From: DAIDKA01 sp035487155
GTDB taxonomy: Bacteria; Pseudomonadota; Gammaproteobacteria; Steroidobacterales; Steroidobacteraceae
Assembly (NCBI GenBank): GCA_035487155.1
Contig: DATHMK010000053.1
Span: 62,001 to 126,000 of the forward strand
Reading direction: 5' to 3'
DNA length: 64,000 nucleotides
Shown: piece after piece, positions 31,850-40,174 of the stretch
Layout: the number at the start of each line of letters is the position of its first letter
Position numbering within the stretch: the first letter of the stretch is position 1
Program-made: the position numbers and the translations under genes
Notes under the pieces: model-generated
Database searches by the model: none
What the model saw: the letters and a program-made list of their open reading frames with translations, nothing else
Told to the model about the DNA's origin: nothing

Positions 31850-32571
31850 CGGCCCACGTGCGAACCGCCGTCCACCCGCAGGACCTCTCCGGTGACCTGC
31901 CCCGCATCCGTCAGATACAGCACGGCATCGACGATGTCAGCCACCGAGGAGATCTGTCCCATCGGCTGCAGTGTCTTCAGGAACTCCTTCGGGGCGTCCT
32001 TGTGCATCGGCGTGTCCACGATTCCAGGGGCCACCGCGTTCACGCGAATGCCCTGCTTGGCGTACTCGATCGCCAGGTTTCGCGTGACCGCCTCGAGGCC
32101 CCCTTTGGTGATCATGGGCACCGAGCAATTGGCCCCCGCGATCGGGTGATCCGTGAGCGTGGAGGTGATGGTCACGATGCTGCCGCCGGACTTCTGCAGC
32201 AGCAAGCGCTTGATCACCGCCTGTGTCATGAAGAGGAAGCCTTCGATATTCACCGCCAGCAGCGATCGCAGATCATCGATGGTGAAGTCGGTGAAGGCCT
32301 TAGACCGGTAGATTCCGGCATTGTTGACCAGTACGTCGATCCGCTCGAATCGCGACAGCGCGGTCTGCACGATCCGATCGGCGGTATCCGGGTTCGCGAT
32401 GTTCCCATCGACCAGGGCCAGCGACTCCGCGGGCGCAAAGGGATTGCCCTGGCTGATGTGCCGGGAATTGGCCACGACGCCATAGCCGCGCTTCAGGAAG
32501 GCCGCGACCAGGCCCGCACCGATGCCTTTGGAGGCACCGGTCACGATTGCAACCTTTCTGGCCGCGCCCAT
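31843..32571 (-). CDS. Short-chain dehydrogenase/reductase lacking the catalytic Tyr
   Basis: The 242-residue protein has a classical SDR Rossmann fold: TGASKGIG at the N-terminus, NNAG in VLVNNAGIY, and PGIVDTPMH near the end. The YxxxK motif reads PMITK in CSVPMITKGGLEAVTRNL, so Pro replaces Tyr while Lys is kept. Such SDRs exist, and their mechanism is unclear. It lies 23 bp after the VOC gene and overlaps the hydrolase gene. Confidence 0.87.
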   Translation of the reverse strand: MGAARKVAIVTGASKGIGAGLVAAFLKRGYGVVANSRHISQGNPFAPAESLALVDGNIANPDTADRIVQTALSRFERIDVLVNNAGIYRSKAFTDFTIDDLRSLLAVNIEGFLFMTQAVIKRLLLQKSGGSIVTITSTLTDHPIAGANCSVPMITKGGLEAVTRNLAIEYAKQGIRVNAVAPGIVDTPMHKDAPKEFLKTLQPMGQISSVADIVDAVLYLTDAGQVTGEVLRVDGGSHVGRW

Positions 32572-32594
32572 TGGAAAACTCTGCTGCGCCTGAC

Positions 32595-33194
32595 TTAGGA
32601 CGACAGCGTCTTGCCATTGCCCTCGGCCGCGGCTTTGGCGCGGCGAAAGGAGGCCTGCAGCGCACCGACCGATGTCAAAGGCCCACCGTTCACGTCTCCT
32701 GCCAGCCTTACCGTCACCTCCTGGAACACCCAGGTGTTGCCGTCCGGATCGCGAAACGAGGCATAGGATCCATAGCTGTTTCGCTGCGGTTGCAGGCCCT
32801 GTGTTACTTCGCGTGGATCGGCGTGGTGGAACAGACCGCCGGCATCATAGAAGGGCTCACTGACTTCAACCCCGTGGGCCTGCAGCTGGGCACGCACCGC
32901 CACCAGGTCGGACACAATCAGATGCAATCCCTGCGCCGAGCCCGGTGCGGCGGCACTGACGCCCCGACCGAAAATGATCGAGCAGGAGGAGCCCGGGGGC
33001 GTGAATTGCACGACGCGATACTGTGGGTCCGCGCTGACGTCCAGATCCAGACGCCACCCCAGGTTGGCGTAGAAGCGCTTCGCACGATCCACATCCGCCA
33101 CCGGAATGACGATCACCTCGAGTTTCATTTCAGCCGGTTGTGCGCTTGGCACCGCCTTGAACGTCGTGGCGCTTTGGGCCTGGGTACTGCTCAT
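32595..33194 (-). CDS. VOC family protein
   Basis: The 199-residue protein has one VOC domain (about 25-165): LEVIVIPVADVDRAKRFYAN at the N-terminal half, YRVVQFTPPGSSCSIIFGRG, then LHLIVSDLVAVRAQLQAHGV and FRDPDGNTWVFQEV. Dioxygenase-like metal sites are plausible (His in LHLIV, Glu in FQEV). A C-terminal tail of about 35 residues is extra. The start at 33194 follows GGAGAGCGGC; 33206 is also in frame. A consensus box lies 72 bp upstream. It leads the VOC-SDR-hydrolase operon. Confidence 0.85.
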   Translation of the reverse strand: MSSTQAQSATTFKAVPSAQPAEMKLEVIVIPVADVDRAKRFYANLGWRLDLDVSADPQYRVVQFTPPGSSCSIIFGRGVSAAAPGSAQGLHLIVSDLVAVRAQLQAHGVEVSEPFYDAGGLFHHADPREVTQGLQPQRNSYGSYASFRDPDGNTWVFQEVTVRLAGDVNGGPLTSVGALQASFRRAKAAAEGNGKTLSS

Positions 33195-33206
33195 GCCGCT
33201 CTCCAT

Positions 33207-33510
33207 CAGGTGAGGTTGAAATACGTCCTGCGGGACTCATTCCAACAGCGGCAGTGGGCCGAATCGATTGCACCATGGTATTGGCGTGCCGTGTCGACAG
33301 CGCCATGGCGCCGCCCGCGACGGCGAGCACCCCCAGCAACACGAAGAACTCCAGATACCCCGCGACCACCGTCAAGTCGACGTATTGGTGCCGCGCCAAT
33401 CTGGTCTGCAAATGCGATGCTGTTGCCGGGAGCATGATCCCAGCATGCGAAGATTCGCGGCCACGCTCTTGGAGAATCGTGCCGTGCTTGGGCAGATCGT
33501 GTGGCGCTGA
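33207..33510. promoter_or_regulatory. Promoter region with ACC-WW-SGT box d
   Basis: The region between the VOC gene and the kfrA-like gene contains AATACCATGGTGCAATC on the minus strand at 33266-33282, 72 bp before the VOC start codon. Its core ACCATGGT is fully palindromic. A minus-strand open frame with one hydrophobic segment (33435 leftward) covers this region, but it runs through the box and into the VOC gene and lacks a spaced ribosome binding site, so I do not call it a gene. Confidence 0.6.
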
Positions 33511-33990
33511 TTACTTGCCCGACGGGCCTCGGTGCGCCGCCGGACCGAAGGTCCGTATCTGAACCTCCAGCTGTCCGGTCCGGGTGTCGGCCTCCTCCAC
33601 CTGCCGTCGCAATGAATCGCTGCCCGCACCGCCAACCGACGCCTGATGCACCAGCGGTTGCAGCGCATCCACTCTTTCCCTGAGCCGGCCCACCTCCCGG
33701 TTCCAATGCGCCTGGTGCGCATCTTCGCGCTGGCGCGCCGCCTTCAGCTGCTCGCGCAGGTTGAGGTTTTCCTGCTCCAGTAGCCCGGCTGCGATCGGGG
33801 ATAAAGCGGCGCCGCCCAGGCGCGATTGCTCACTTGCCAGCAGCCGGTAGATCCGCGCGACCCCGCCTCGAGACTGATAGCGCTGCTCCAGCGCGACACG
33901 CACCGCCGCCCCGGAAGGCAAGGGCCCGACTCCCGCGAGCTCGCGAATCACCGCGATCACGGCCGCATCCGAAACCTTCGGCGGGTACAT
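33511..33990 (-). CDS. KfrA-like plasmid DNA-binding protein
   Basis: The 159-residue protein has the KfrA N-terminal helix-turn-helix region (about 1-75; MYPPKVSDAAVIAVIRELAG, then RGGVARIYRLLASEQSRLG) and a coiled coil (about 85-150; EQENLNLREQLKAARQREDA, then VGRLRERVDALQPLV). KfrA proteins are plasmid-borne, bind DNA next to their own gene and help stable inheritance. The coiled coil is short compared with the usual long tail. The start at 33990 lies next to a 22-bp palindrome that may be its operator. Confidence 0.72.
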   Translation of the reverse strand: MYPPKVSDAAVIAVIRELAGVGPLPSGAAVRVALEQRYQSRGGVARIYRLLASEQSRLGGAALSPIAAGLLEQENLNLREQLKAARQREDAHQAHWNREVGRLRERVDALQPLVHQASVGGAGSDSLRRQVEEADTRTGQLEVQIRTFGPAAHRGPSGK

Positions 33991-34005
33991 ACCAGGAGTG
34001 TACCG

Positions 34006-34027
34006 CAAGCGGAAAGCTTTCCGCTTG
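34006..34027. promoter_or_regulatory. 22-bp perfect palindrome upstream of the kfrA-like gene
   Basis: Positions 34006-34027 form a perfect 22-bp inverted repeat centred on AAGCTT, with arms CAAGCGGAAAG and CTTTCCGCTTG. It lies 15 bp before the kfrA-like start codon, the place expected for an autoregulatory operator. Copies of TTGCACT follow at 34033-34092. Confidence 0.7.
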
Positions 34028-34202
34028 ACTTATTGCACTCGATGAAAGAGCCCATTCATATGCAGAATCAATGAATTGCACTCATTGCACTGCGGCACTC
34101 CGGCGTTTCGTGATCGTTCTTCGCTATCAAGCGTCCGCTGGAATATCTATAGGGAACTACAGGAGCTACAGGAGGAGCATGTAATTCCTTGTCGGAGCTG
34201 GA

Positions 34203-34474
34203 AAAATCGCGATTTTCGCGGAGCGATGCAACGGCCTGGCGGGAGAGTTGCGACGGCCGCCCGCGCGTCATGCCACGGGGCCGCGTGAGAGATGCAACGC
34301 TGCTGAATGACGCACCTCATTTTCGATCCAATGAATCAAGGCCTTACGCGCTTTGCGTGAGAGATGCAACGCCTGGCAGTGGCGGTAGAAAAGTGCGCCA
34401 TAACTGCATGAAAACGGTGGAAATTCCGCTCTCAGGGCAGCAAGTCCTGCGCGGTACCCGTGAGAGTTGCAACG
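34203..34474. other. Iteron-type origin of replication (candidate oriV)
   Basis: The 496-bp non-coding stretch between kfrA and repA has five direct repeats of CGTGAGAGWTGCAACG. Exact copies lie at 34284-34299, 34356-34371 and 34459-34474; variants lie at 34219-34233 and 34240-34255. A perfect 14-bp palindrome AAAATCGCGATTTT is at 34203-34216, and the DNA left of it (34120-34200) is AT-richer. Iterons adjacent to a RepA gene are the usual mark of a theta-replicating plasmid origin, bound by RepA. A tandem CTACAGGAG repeat lies at about 34156-34175. Confidence 0.75.
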
Positions 34475-34486
34475 AGGCGGCTAGCG

Positions 34487-35647
34487 CTAGACCCTGAGGG
34501 GGCTTCGATGCTCGATATGCGGACGCGAGGGCAACAGCAGGATCCCGGTCGGACTGAGCTTCAGTTTGGCCTCGGGGTACACCTTCATGACCCGCTTCAG
34601 CGAGTCGCAGAAGAAGCGCCGGAAATAACGCAGTTCGCCATAGTCGTGACCGAACTGACCCGAGAGCTGCGCCCAGCTGATCATGCTGGGGCGCGTCAGC
34701 TGAAACAGCCGATGCGCGAGCCAGGCGTACACATCCAGGTCCATGGGACTTTTGCGCAGCTGCCGAATCGCCGCCGTCGACAACGGTGCGGAGCGCTCCA
34801 GGATCGAGTCATACAGAACCGAGGACAGCACCAGAGAGCTGCCCTGCCCTACTCCCTCCTCGCTATCCCACCACAGACGCGCCTCTTCGACGAACAGCGC
34901 CTGGCGGAAGTGCAGCCCGGCGCGCCCCGAGGCATCGCGTATGTTTTCATCGATCGACACCGCGCAATGCACCAGGCGCAACAGCTGATTGGCATAGGCG
35001 CGCAGCGAGCCGCGCTCGCCGCGGGTGATGGGCACGTCCAGCCGCCGCAGAAAGTCATGCACGGTGTTGCCCAGGAAAATCTCCGCCGAGCGCGTGCGCA
35101 CGGCCTCCGAGGCGCAATACATCGTGAGCAGTCTTGCCGGCACGCCATAGGGCAGGCCCGCATCCGGTCGCGCCGTCGACAGCGTGAGTTCGAGCCAGCC
35201 ATTGCGGCGGGTGAAATGCGTCTGCTCACCCGGATCCGCATGCGGAAACGAACATTGAATCAGCGGCACGTACTGGAAGGACACGCCCTGCGCGAGCGGA
35301 TCGGAAAGCGGAACATTGGGCAGGGCCAGCGCCGGTGTCTTCATGAGGGCCGGAGCGGGCGGCACCCTCTTCTGCAGCACCGCGGGCGCCTGAGGTTCGA
35401 AGGCGGCGGCAGCCACTTCGGGAAATCTTGCGCGGATGAGCGCCACCGCAAAGCCGGCATGCAGGAGCTGCGCGACGGTTCTTGCCGGGCTCATGCGCAA
35501 CGCTGCGTAGGCCTGAACGGCCTTGTCGAAGCGGTCCATCGAGTCCGCGGTCGGTTCCGACGCGGTGCTCACAGCAGTTCCCAAGGCGGCATCCAATCCC
35601 CTCTTCGCGTAAGATCCCTTGGCCGGATCATGGCTCTCTGCACGCAT
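34487..35647 (-). CDS. repA: Plasmid replication initiator RepA (RepA_C family)
   Basis: The 386-residue protein matches the plasmid RepA family of PF04796 type. Typical segments are MYCASEAVRTRSAEIFLGNT, VHDFLRRLDVPITRGERGSL, RAYANQLLRLVHCAVSID and, near the end, LAHRLFQLTRPSMISWAQLS followed by FGHDYGELRYFRRFF. It would bind the iterons located just beyond its 3' end and open the origin. The start is uncertain: ATG 35647 is used, while a GTG at 35572 has a better ribosome binding site (GGGAACTGCT). It is divergent from parA; the start codons are about 56 bp apart. Confidence 0.85.
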   Translation of the reverse strand: MRAESHDPAKGSYAKRGLDAALGTAVSTASEPTADSMDRFDKAVQAYAALRMSPARTVAQLLHAGFAVALIRARFPEVAAAAFEPQAPAVLQKRVPPAPALMKTPALALPNVPLSDPLAQGVSFQYVPLIQCSFPHADPGEQTHFTRRNGWLELTLSTARPDAGLPYGVPARLLTMYCASEAVRTRSAEIFLGNTVHDFLRRLDVPITRGERGSLRAYANQLLRLVHCAVSIDENIRDASGRAGLHFRQALFVEEARLWWDSEEGVGQGSSLVLSSVLYDSILERSAPLSTAAIRQLRKSPMDLDVYAWLAHRLFQLTRPSMISWAQLSGQFGHDYGELRYFRRFFCDSLKRVMKVYPEAKLKLSPTGILLLPSRPHIEHRSPLRV

Positions 35648-35702
35648 TTCTGGTAGTTTTTGCCGGAAATCCGTGTGGGAAGAGTTCCTTGGGGAGAACA
35701 GT

Positions 35703-36878
35703 GTGCCTGCGATGCCTGCCATTGACAAGCTCGAGGGGATTCTCGCCAGCAGCGAGAACTTCCTGCAGAAGATGCACGAGCTGGGCGCGGAACCCAATCT
35801 GCGCAAGGTTCTGCAGCGGGTGTTCAGCCCCGGCGAGGCCGCCGAAATGGTCGGCCGCGACCGCACCACCCTCGCCCGCGCCGAGGCCGAGATCGGCATG
35901 CCGCCCCCGGTTCGCAACCCCGGCAACAACCGCCGCGTGGGCTACAGTCTTGAGCAGATCCAGGCCTTTCGGAAGCACTTCGGCACCCTGCCCTGGCGTG
36001 ATCCGGCCAGCGATCCACCGCTGGTCATTGCCTGCCAGAACTTCAAAGGCGGCGTCGGCAAGTCCACCACCTGCGTCAATTTTGCCCACTACCTGGCCCT
36101 GAAAGGCTATCGGGTACTGGTGATCGACACGGACAGCCAGGCCACCACCACCTCGATGTTTGGGTACCTGCCGGATGCCGAGATCACCGAAGCCGACACG
36201 ATGCTGCCCTACCTGGATGGCGAGCAGAAGACGCTCCACTACGCCATTCGCAAGACCTACTTCCCGAATCTGGATTTCATCCCGGCTTGCCTGGCGCTGT
36301 ACGAGGCGGAGCTGTCCATTGTCATGCGCATCAGCCGCCAGCAATCGCGGGATCAGGCGGTCGCCTTCTTCAATGAACTGCGCTACGGGATTCAGACCAT
36401 CGCGGATGATTACGATCTGATCCTGGTGGACAGCCCGCCCGCCCTGGGCATGATTTCCATCAATGTGCTGCTGGCCGCGGATGCATTGCTGGTGCCCTCC
36501 GCTGCCCGCATGTTCGACTTCTCCAGCACCGTGCAGTTCTTCCGGATGATCCAGAACTACATCGGTCAGATCGATCCCACCAAGAGCTATCGCTGGATCT
36601 CCGTGCTGACCACCCTCTTTGATCGGCGCTATGAGAGCCAGAAGCAGTTCTTCGAAGTCATGCGCGCCTGCTTCGGGGACTCGGTATTTCAGAGGGTGTT
36701 CTTTCATTCCAGTGCCGTGATCAATGCGGCGGCCCAGTTCACGACCCCCTATGAACAGGCCAAACCCGACCGCGCCGTCCTGGCGATGATGAGTGCCGTG
36801 TTTGAGGAAGTGGAGCTCTCAATCTTGCGCGAATGGCCCTCAAAGGCCGGGGCCCTGAGCCAGCGGGGGATCACTTGA
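35703..36878 (+). CDS. parA: Plasmid partition ATPase ParA (type Ia, with N-terminal HTH)
   Basis: The 391-residue protein has an N-terminal MerR-like helix-turn-helix region (about 25-95; FSPGEAAEMVGRDRTTLARA) as in P1-type ParA. The Walker-type ATPase follows: deviant Walker A FKGGVGKSTTCVNFA, A' motif VIDTDSQATTTSMFG, and Walker B LILVDSPPALGM. It drives plasmid segregation and usually represses its own promoter. The start chosen is GTG 35703 with GGAG 6 bp before; ATG 35712 is the alternative. It is followed by parS-like palindromes and parB. Confidence 0.92.
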   Translation: MPAMPAIDKLEGILASSENFLQKMHELGAEPNLRKVLQRVFSPGEAAEMVGRDRTTLARAEAEIGMPPPVRNPGNNRRVGYSLEQIQAFRKHFGTLPWRDPASDPPLVIACQNFKGGVGKSTTCVNFAHYLALKGYRVLVIDTDSQATTTSMFGYLPDAEITEADTMLPYLDGEQKTLHYAIRKTYFPNLDFIPACLALYEAELSIVMRISRQQSRDQAVAFFNELRYGIQTIADDYDLILVDSPPALGMISINVLLAADALLVPSAARMFDFSSTVQFFRMIQNYIGQIDPTKSYRWISVLTTLFDRRYESQKQFFEVMRACFGDSVFQRVFFHSSAVINAAAQFTTPYEQAKPDRAVLAMMSAVFEEVELSILREWPSKAGALSQRGIT

Positions 36879-36898
36879 GCGCGGCCGGGCGGGGGAGG

Positions 36899-36938
36899 GG
36901 TTTCGTCACGAAACCGCCCTCCAGTTTCGCCACGAAAC
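36899..36938. other. Candidate parS centromere (two palindromes)
   Basis: Two inverted repeats lie in the 135-bp gap between parA and parB. GGTTTCGTCACGAAACC (36899-36915) is a perfect 17-bp palindrome with one central base; GTTTCGCCACGAAAC (36924-36938) is the second copy with one mismatch in the arm. Their place and form fit a ParB binding site. Confidence 0.65.
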
Positions 36939-37013
36939 ATACGCAACCTGTTGATTCGTAAGATAATATGGTCATCACAGCCACCCTGAAACCCAGCCTG
37001 CAGGTACCCGAAC

Positions 37014-37988
37014 ATGGCCAGTAAACTCTTCGGCGGCGCGAACCTGAGCGATATCGCCCGATCGGTGAAGGAGCGGGCGGATCCTTCGCCCTTCGAGAAG
37101 TCCTCCAGCGCCCGACCGGTTCTGCCGGCGGCCGAATTGGCGCTCACCGGACGCACCTCACCGGACCTTGAGCGCGAGAACATTTTCCTGGTGGATCCGA
37201 AGCGGGTGCGCCCGTGGAAACACCACAACCGCACCGAGGCCTGGTACACGCGCGAGCGTTGCCAGGACCTGATCGAGTCCATTGCCAAGGACGAGCAGCA
37301 GGAACCCGCCGTGGCCCGCAAGCTCAAGGGTGATGCGCATTTTGATTACGAGCTCATCTACGGCATGCGCCGGCGCTTCGCCTGCGAGAGCTTGGGCAAG
37401 AAACTCAAGCTGCGGGTGGTGGAGGCCGACGATGTGCGCGCCGCCGTCCTCATGCATATCGAGAATGCCGATCGCCAGGACATCACCCCCATGGAACGCG
37501 CCTTGTCCTTCCAGACCCTCATCGATGGCAAGGTCTTCAGCACCCAGGAAGTCCTGGCCGAGGCGATGAATCTGTCCAAAGGGCAGATCTCCAAATTACT
37601 CAAGGCCGCGAGTCTTCTGCGGCAGGGGGCGATTGGCGGATTGTTCCCGGACCGCAGTGCCGTGCCGGTGGACCAGGCCTACAAGCTTGCGACCTTGTTC
37701 GATCGGCCCGGCGCCAAAGAAGTGATCCTGCAGGCGGCGAAGAATCTGGCCAAGGAAGGGCAGGGGAGGGCGCCTTCGGAGATCCTCAAAGTTCTCAGCT
37801 CAAGCCTGGATCGTTCGAAGAAGTTTCAGCCCGTCCAGAAACGCTACAACGTGGGCACCGCCCGGCACGTGCTGGTGACCCGCAATGCCAGGGGCAAGGT
37901 GACACTGGCATTTGGCGAGGGGCTGCAGGGGGTGGAGAAGGCGGATGCCTTCAAAGCCCTGGAAGAGATACTCAAGGATCTGGGCTAG
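37014..37988 (+). CDS. parB: Plasmid partition protein ParB
   Basis: The 324-residue protein has a ParB N-terminal domain (about 60-150; IFLVDPKRVRPWKHHNRTEA, YELIYGMRRRFACESLGK) with the GxRR-type motif of the CTPase site. A helix-turn-helix domain follows (about 160-230; NADRQDITPMERALSFQTLI, LAEAMNLSKGQISKLLKAA). The C-terminal region would dimerise. It spreads from parS and activates ParA ATPase. The ATG at 37014 is 135 bp after parA. Confidence 0.92.
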   Translation: MASKLFGGANLSDIARSVKERADPSPFEKSSSARPVLPAAELALTGRTSPDLERENIFLVDPKRVRPWKHHNRTEAWYTRERCQDLIESIAKDEQQEPAVARKLKGDAHFDYELIYGMRRRFACESLGKKLKLRVVEADDVRAAVLMHIENADRQDITPMERALSFQTLIDGKVFSTQEVLAEAMNLSKGQISKLLKAASLLRQGAIGGLFPDRSAVPVDQAYKLATLFDRPGAKEVILQAAKNLAKEGQGRAPSEILKVLSSSLDRSKKFQPVQKRYNVGTARHVLVTRNARGKVTLAFGEGLQGVEKADAFKALEEILKDLG

Positions 37989-38028
37989 CAGCGGCCGGAA
38001 CGTCGCTGCGCAGCCGGCGTGTCAGCGA

Positions 38029-38718
38029 TCAGGTCACTCGCGCGCGCACCTGATCACGAGCCTGGTAGAGCTCCCAGAATTTATCGGCGATCTTAGACGC
38101 AGGAATGGCGTTTCCCTTATCGTAGACGGTGCCTTGCACATTACCGGCGATCGTCACTTCGCCGACATAGATGCCCTCGGCTCGCAGCTGCTGCACCAGC
38201 AATCCGACGAGCTTGGCTTTGGCCGCATTCGCCAGCGCAATGCCCGCCGTTTTATGAGCCACCACGTAATGGTCGATTTCAGGACTCATCTCCCCATAAG
38301 CGCCGTTGGTGACGAGAACCGCACCGACCTTGGTTTTTCTAAGGTCAGGAAGGGCCGCCTGCACCGCGCCCAGCAGCCCGACGATGGCAATGTCGAATAT
38401 TCCTTTCGCGGCCGCAGGATCGGTGGTCAGCAGATCTGTCAGCTCACCTCCGCCATAGGCGTTCCAATGCAGGGCCGTAATGGGTCCGAGCTGGGATCGA
38501 GCGCCCGCCATGACGGCCCGGAGTGCCTGCGGATCTGCCGCATCGGCCGGGAAAGCCGCGGCCGGGATGCCCTGCTGCTTCAGTTGCGCAATCCCGGACT
38601 CCAAACGGGTTTTGTTGCGCGCCACCAGCGCCACGGAAAAACCTTCCGCGCCGAACCTCTGCGCGACCGCGCTGGACACCCCAGGACCAAAACCTATTAC
38701 GACGAGGGTCTTCGACAT
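38029..38718 (-). CDS. SDR-family oxidoreductase
   Basis: The 229-residue protein has a Rossmann N-terminus (TLVVIGFGPGVSSAVAQRFG, VALVARNKTRLESG) and the helix YVVAHKTAGIALANAAKAKL. The spacing between Tyr and Lys is four residues rather than three, so the classical YxxxK site is altered. It may act on small carbonyl compounds. ATG 38718 follows AAAGGAGACCGTC. It is last in the six-gene leftward operon that starts with cytochrome P460, 19 bp after the OMF gene. Confidence 0.83.
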   Translation of the reverse strand: MSKTLVVIGFGPGVSSAVAQRFGAEGFSVALVARNKTRLESGIAQLKQQGIPAAAFPADAADPQALRAVMAGARSQLGPITALHWNAYGGGELTDLLTTDPAAAKGIFDIAIVGLLGAVQAALPDLRKTKVGAVLVTNGAYGEMSPEIDHYVVAHKTAGIALANAAKAKLVGLLVQQLRAEGIYVGEVTIAGNVQGTVYDKGNAIPASKIADKFWELYQARDQVRARVT

Positions 38719-38737
38719 GACGGTCTCCTTTGCAAAC

Positions 38738-40174
38738 CTAGCGTGAGGCGCGCTCAGCCACCACATTCGGGAGCGGCACGTCCTGCCAGTTGCCACCGAG
38801 CGCTTTGAAAAGGGAAATATCGGCGAGGCAGCGGGTCAGGGCACTGGTGACCTGCGCATCCTGGGTCGAGTAGAGGATCTGTTGGTCTTCGAGTACTGGC
38901 AGCAGGGCCACCTCACCTCTGCGATAGCGTTGCTGGGCTTCCTGCAGCGCCTGGCGATTGTCGGCCAGCTGGGCGTTCAGGGCCTGGTATCGCAACTCTT
39001 CGGCCCTCTGGCTGGAGAGGGCATCCTCCACTTCCCCGAAGGCATTCAAGACGGTGTTCTGGTAGGAGAACAAGGCGGCCTGCTGGTTCGCGCGGGCCGC
39101 ATCGAGGTTCGCCGTCAGGCGGCCGCCGGTGTAGAGGCTTTGCGTGCTATCCAGGCCCATGCGCCAGAGCAGGCTCGCATGTTCAAACATCTCGTGCAGC
39201 ACGCTGGTCGTCGGACTCAGGCTCAGCGGAATGGCGAAGTGCGGGTACAGCGCGGCTGTGGCGACCCCCACGTTGGCGTTCGATTGCGCATAGTCGCGTT
39301 CCGCCCGACGGATGTCGGGGCGCTGCGCGATCACCTCCGAGGGCAGGGAGGGCGGCAGCGGCGGGGGCTCCGGCATCAGGGCGCGGGACTGGATATCGGC
39401 AGGGGCGAACTGTGCGGGTGCCTGTGCCAGCAGTATTGCGAGCGCGTGAATCAGATCCTCCGCGTGCTCCTGCAGTGGCGGGATACTGGCTTCCACCCCA
39501 TGGACGCGTCCGTCGGCTTCGCTCACGTCCAGGTGTGAGCGCTCACCGGCATCGAAGGCATGATGCGCCAGCCGTTGCGTTTCCTGGGCCACGCCAAGAT
39601 TGTCCTGGGCGATCTTCAGCCGCAGCTCGGTGGCCTGATAGCTCAGATAGGTGCTGGCGACACTCGCCGTCAGGCTGATCAGGACGCCGCGTCGGGTTTC
39701 AACGGCGGCAGCGGCCGCGGCCTGTGCCGATTCCCTGCGGCGCTTGATCCCACCGAACAGGTCCAGCTCCCAGGAGGCATCGAAGCCCAGGGCGTAGTAG
39801 GGGTATTCGCCGTACTTTTCCGAGGCCGGGGGCCAATCAATCGACTGGGTTTCGCGCCGGCTCTCGGCGGCGGCCGCCACGCCGATCTGGGGTAGCGCAC
39901 CCGAGGCGGCGACGCGCACCAGATCGTGTGCGGCCCGGATGCGCTCGCCGGCGATTTTCAGATCGTAGTTATTGTCGATGGCCAGTTGGATCAGCCGCGT
40001 CAGACTCGGATCCTCGAAGCCGCTCCAGAAGGATTTGAGCGCTTGGGCGCAGTCCGGCTGTCCCGGGGCTGCACTCCAATGTGCAGGGACCGCGGTCTTG
40101 GGCGCCTGGTAGTTCGGACCCACGACGCAGCCCGCCAACGCGAGGATCACAGCGAAGGTGGGCCAGCGGCTCAC
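38738..40174 (-). CDS. Outer-membrane efflux lipoprotein (NodT/OprM family)
   Basis: The 478-residue protein has a lipoprotein signal (WPTFAVILALAGC then VVGPNY) and two outer-membrane efflux repeats. Motifs include YYALGFDASWELDLFGGIKR, SEVIAQRPDIRRAERDYAQS and LWRMGLDSTQSLYTGGRL. It is the outer-membrane channel of the pump formed with the next two upstream genes. The start codon is GTG 40174, which overlaps the MFS stop codon as GTGA; the frame extends far upstream but only as antisense to the MFS gene. Confidence 0.9.
   Translation of the reverse strand: MSRWPTFAVILALAGCVVGPNYQAPKTAVPAHWSAAPGQPDCAQALKSFWSGFEDPSLTRLIQLAIDNNYDLKIAGERIRAAHDLVRVAASGALPQIGVAAAAESRRETQSIDWPPASEKYGEYPYYALGFDASWELDLFGGIKRRRESAQAAAAAAVETRRGVLISLTASVASTYLSYQATELRLKIAQDNLGVAQETQRLAHHAFDAGERSHLDVSEADGRVHGVEASIPPLQEHAEDLIHALAILLAQAPAQFAPADIQSRALMPEPPPLPPSLPSEVIAQRPDIRRAERDYAQSNANVGVATAALYPHFAIPLSLSPTTSVLHEMFEHASLLWRMGLDSTQSLYTGGRLTANLDAARANQQAALFSYQNTVLNAFGEVEDALSSQRAEELRYQALNAQLADNRQALQEAQQRYRRGEVALLPVLEDQQILYSTQDAQVTSALTRCLADISLFKALGGNWQDVPLPNVVAERASR

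Noticed and set aside
33130..33435. Minus-strand open frame with one hydrophobic segment, between kfrA and the VOC gene.
   Set aside because: It runs through the ACC-WW-SGT box and into the VOC coding sequence in another frame, and has no properly spaced ribosome binding site.
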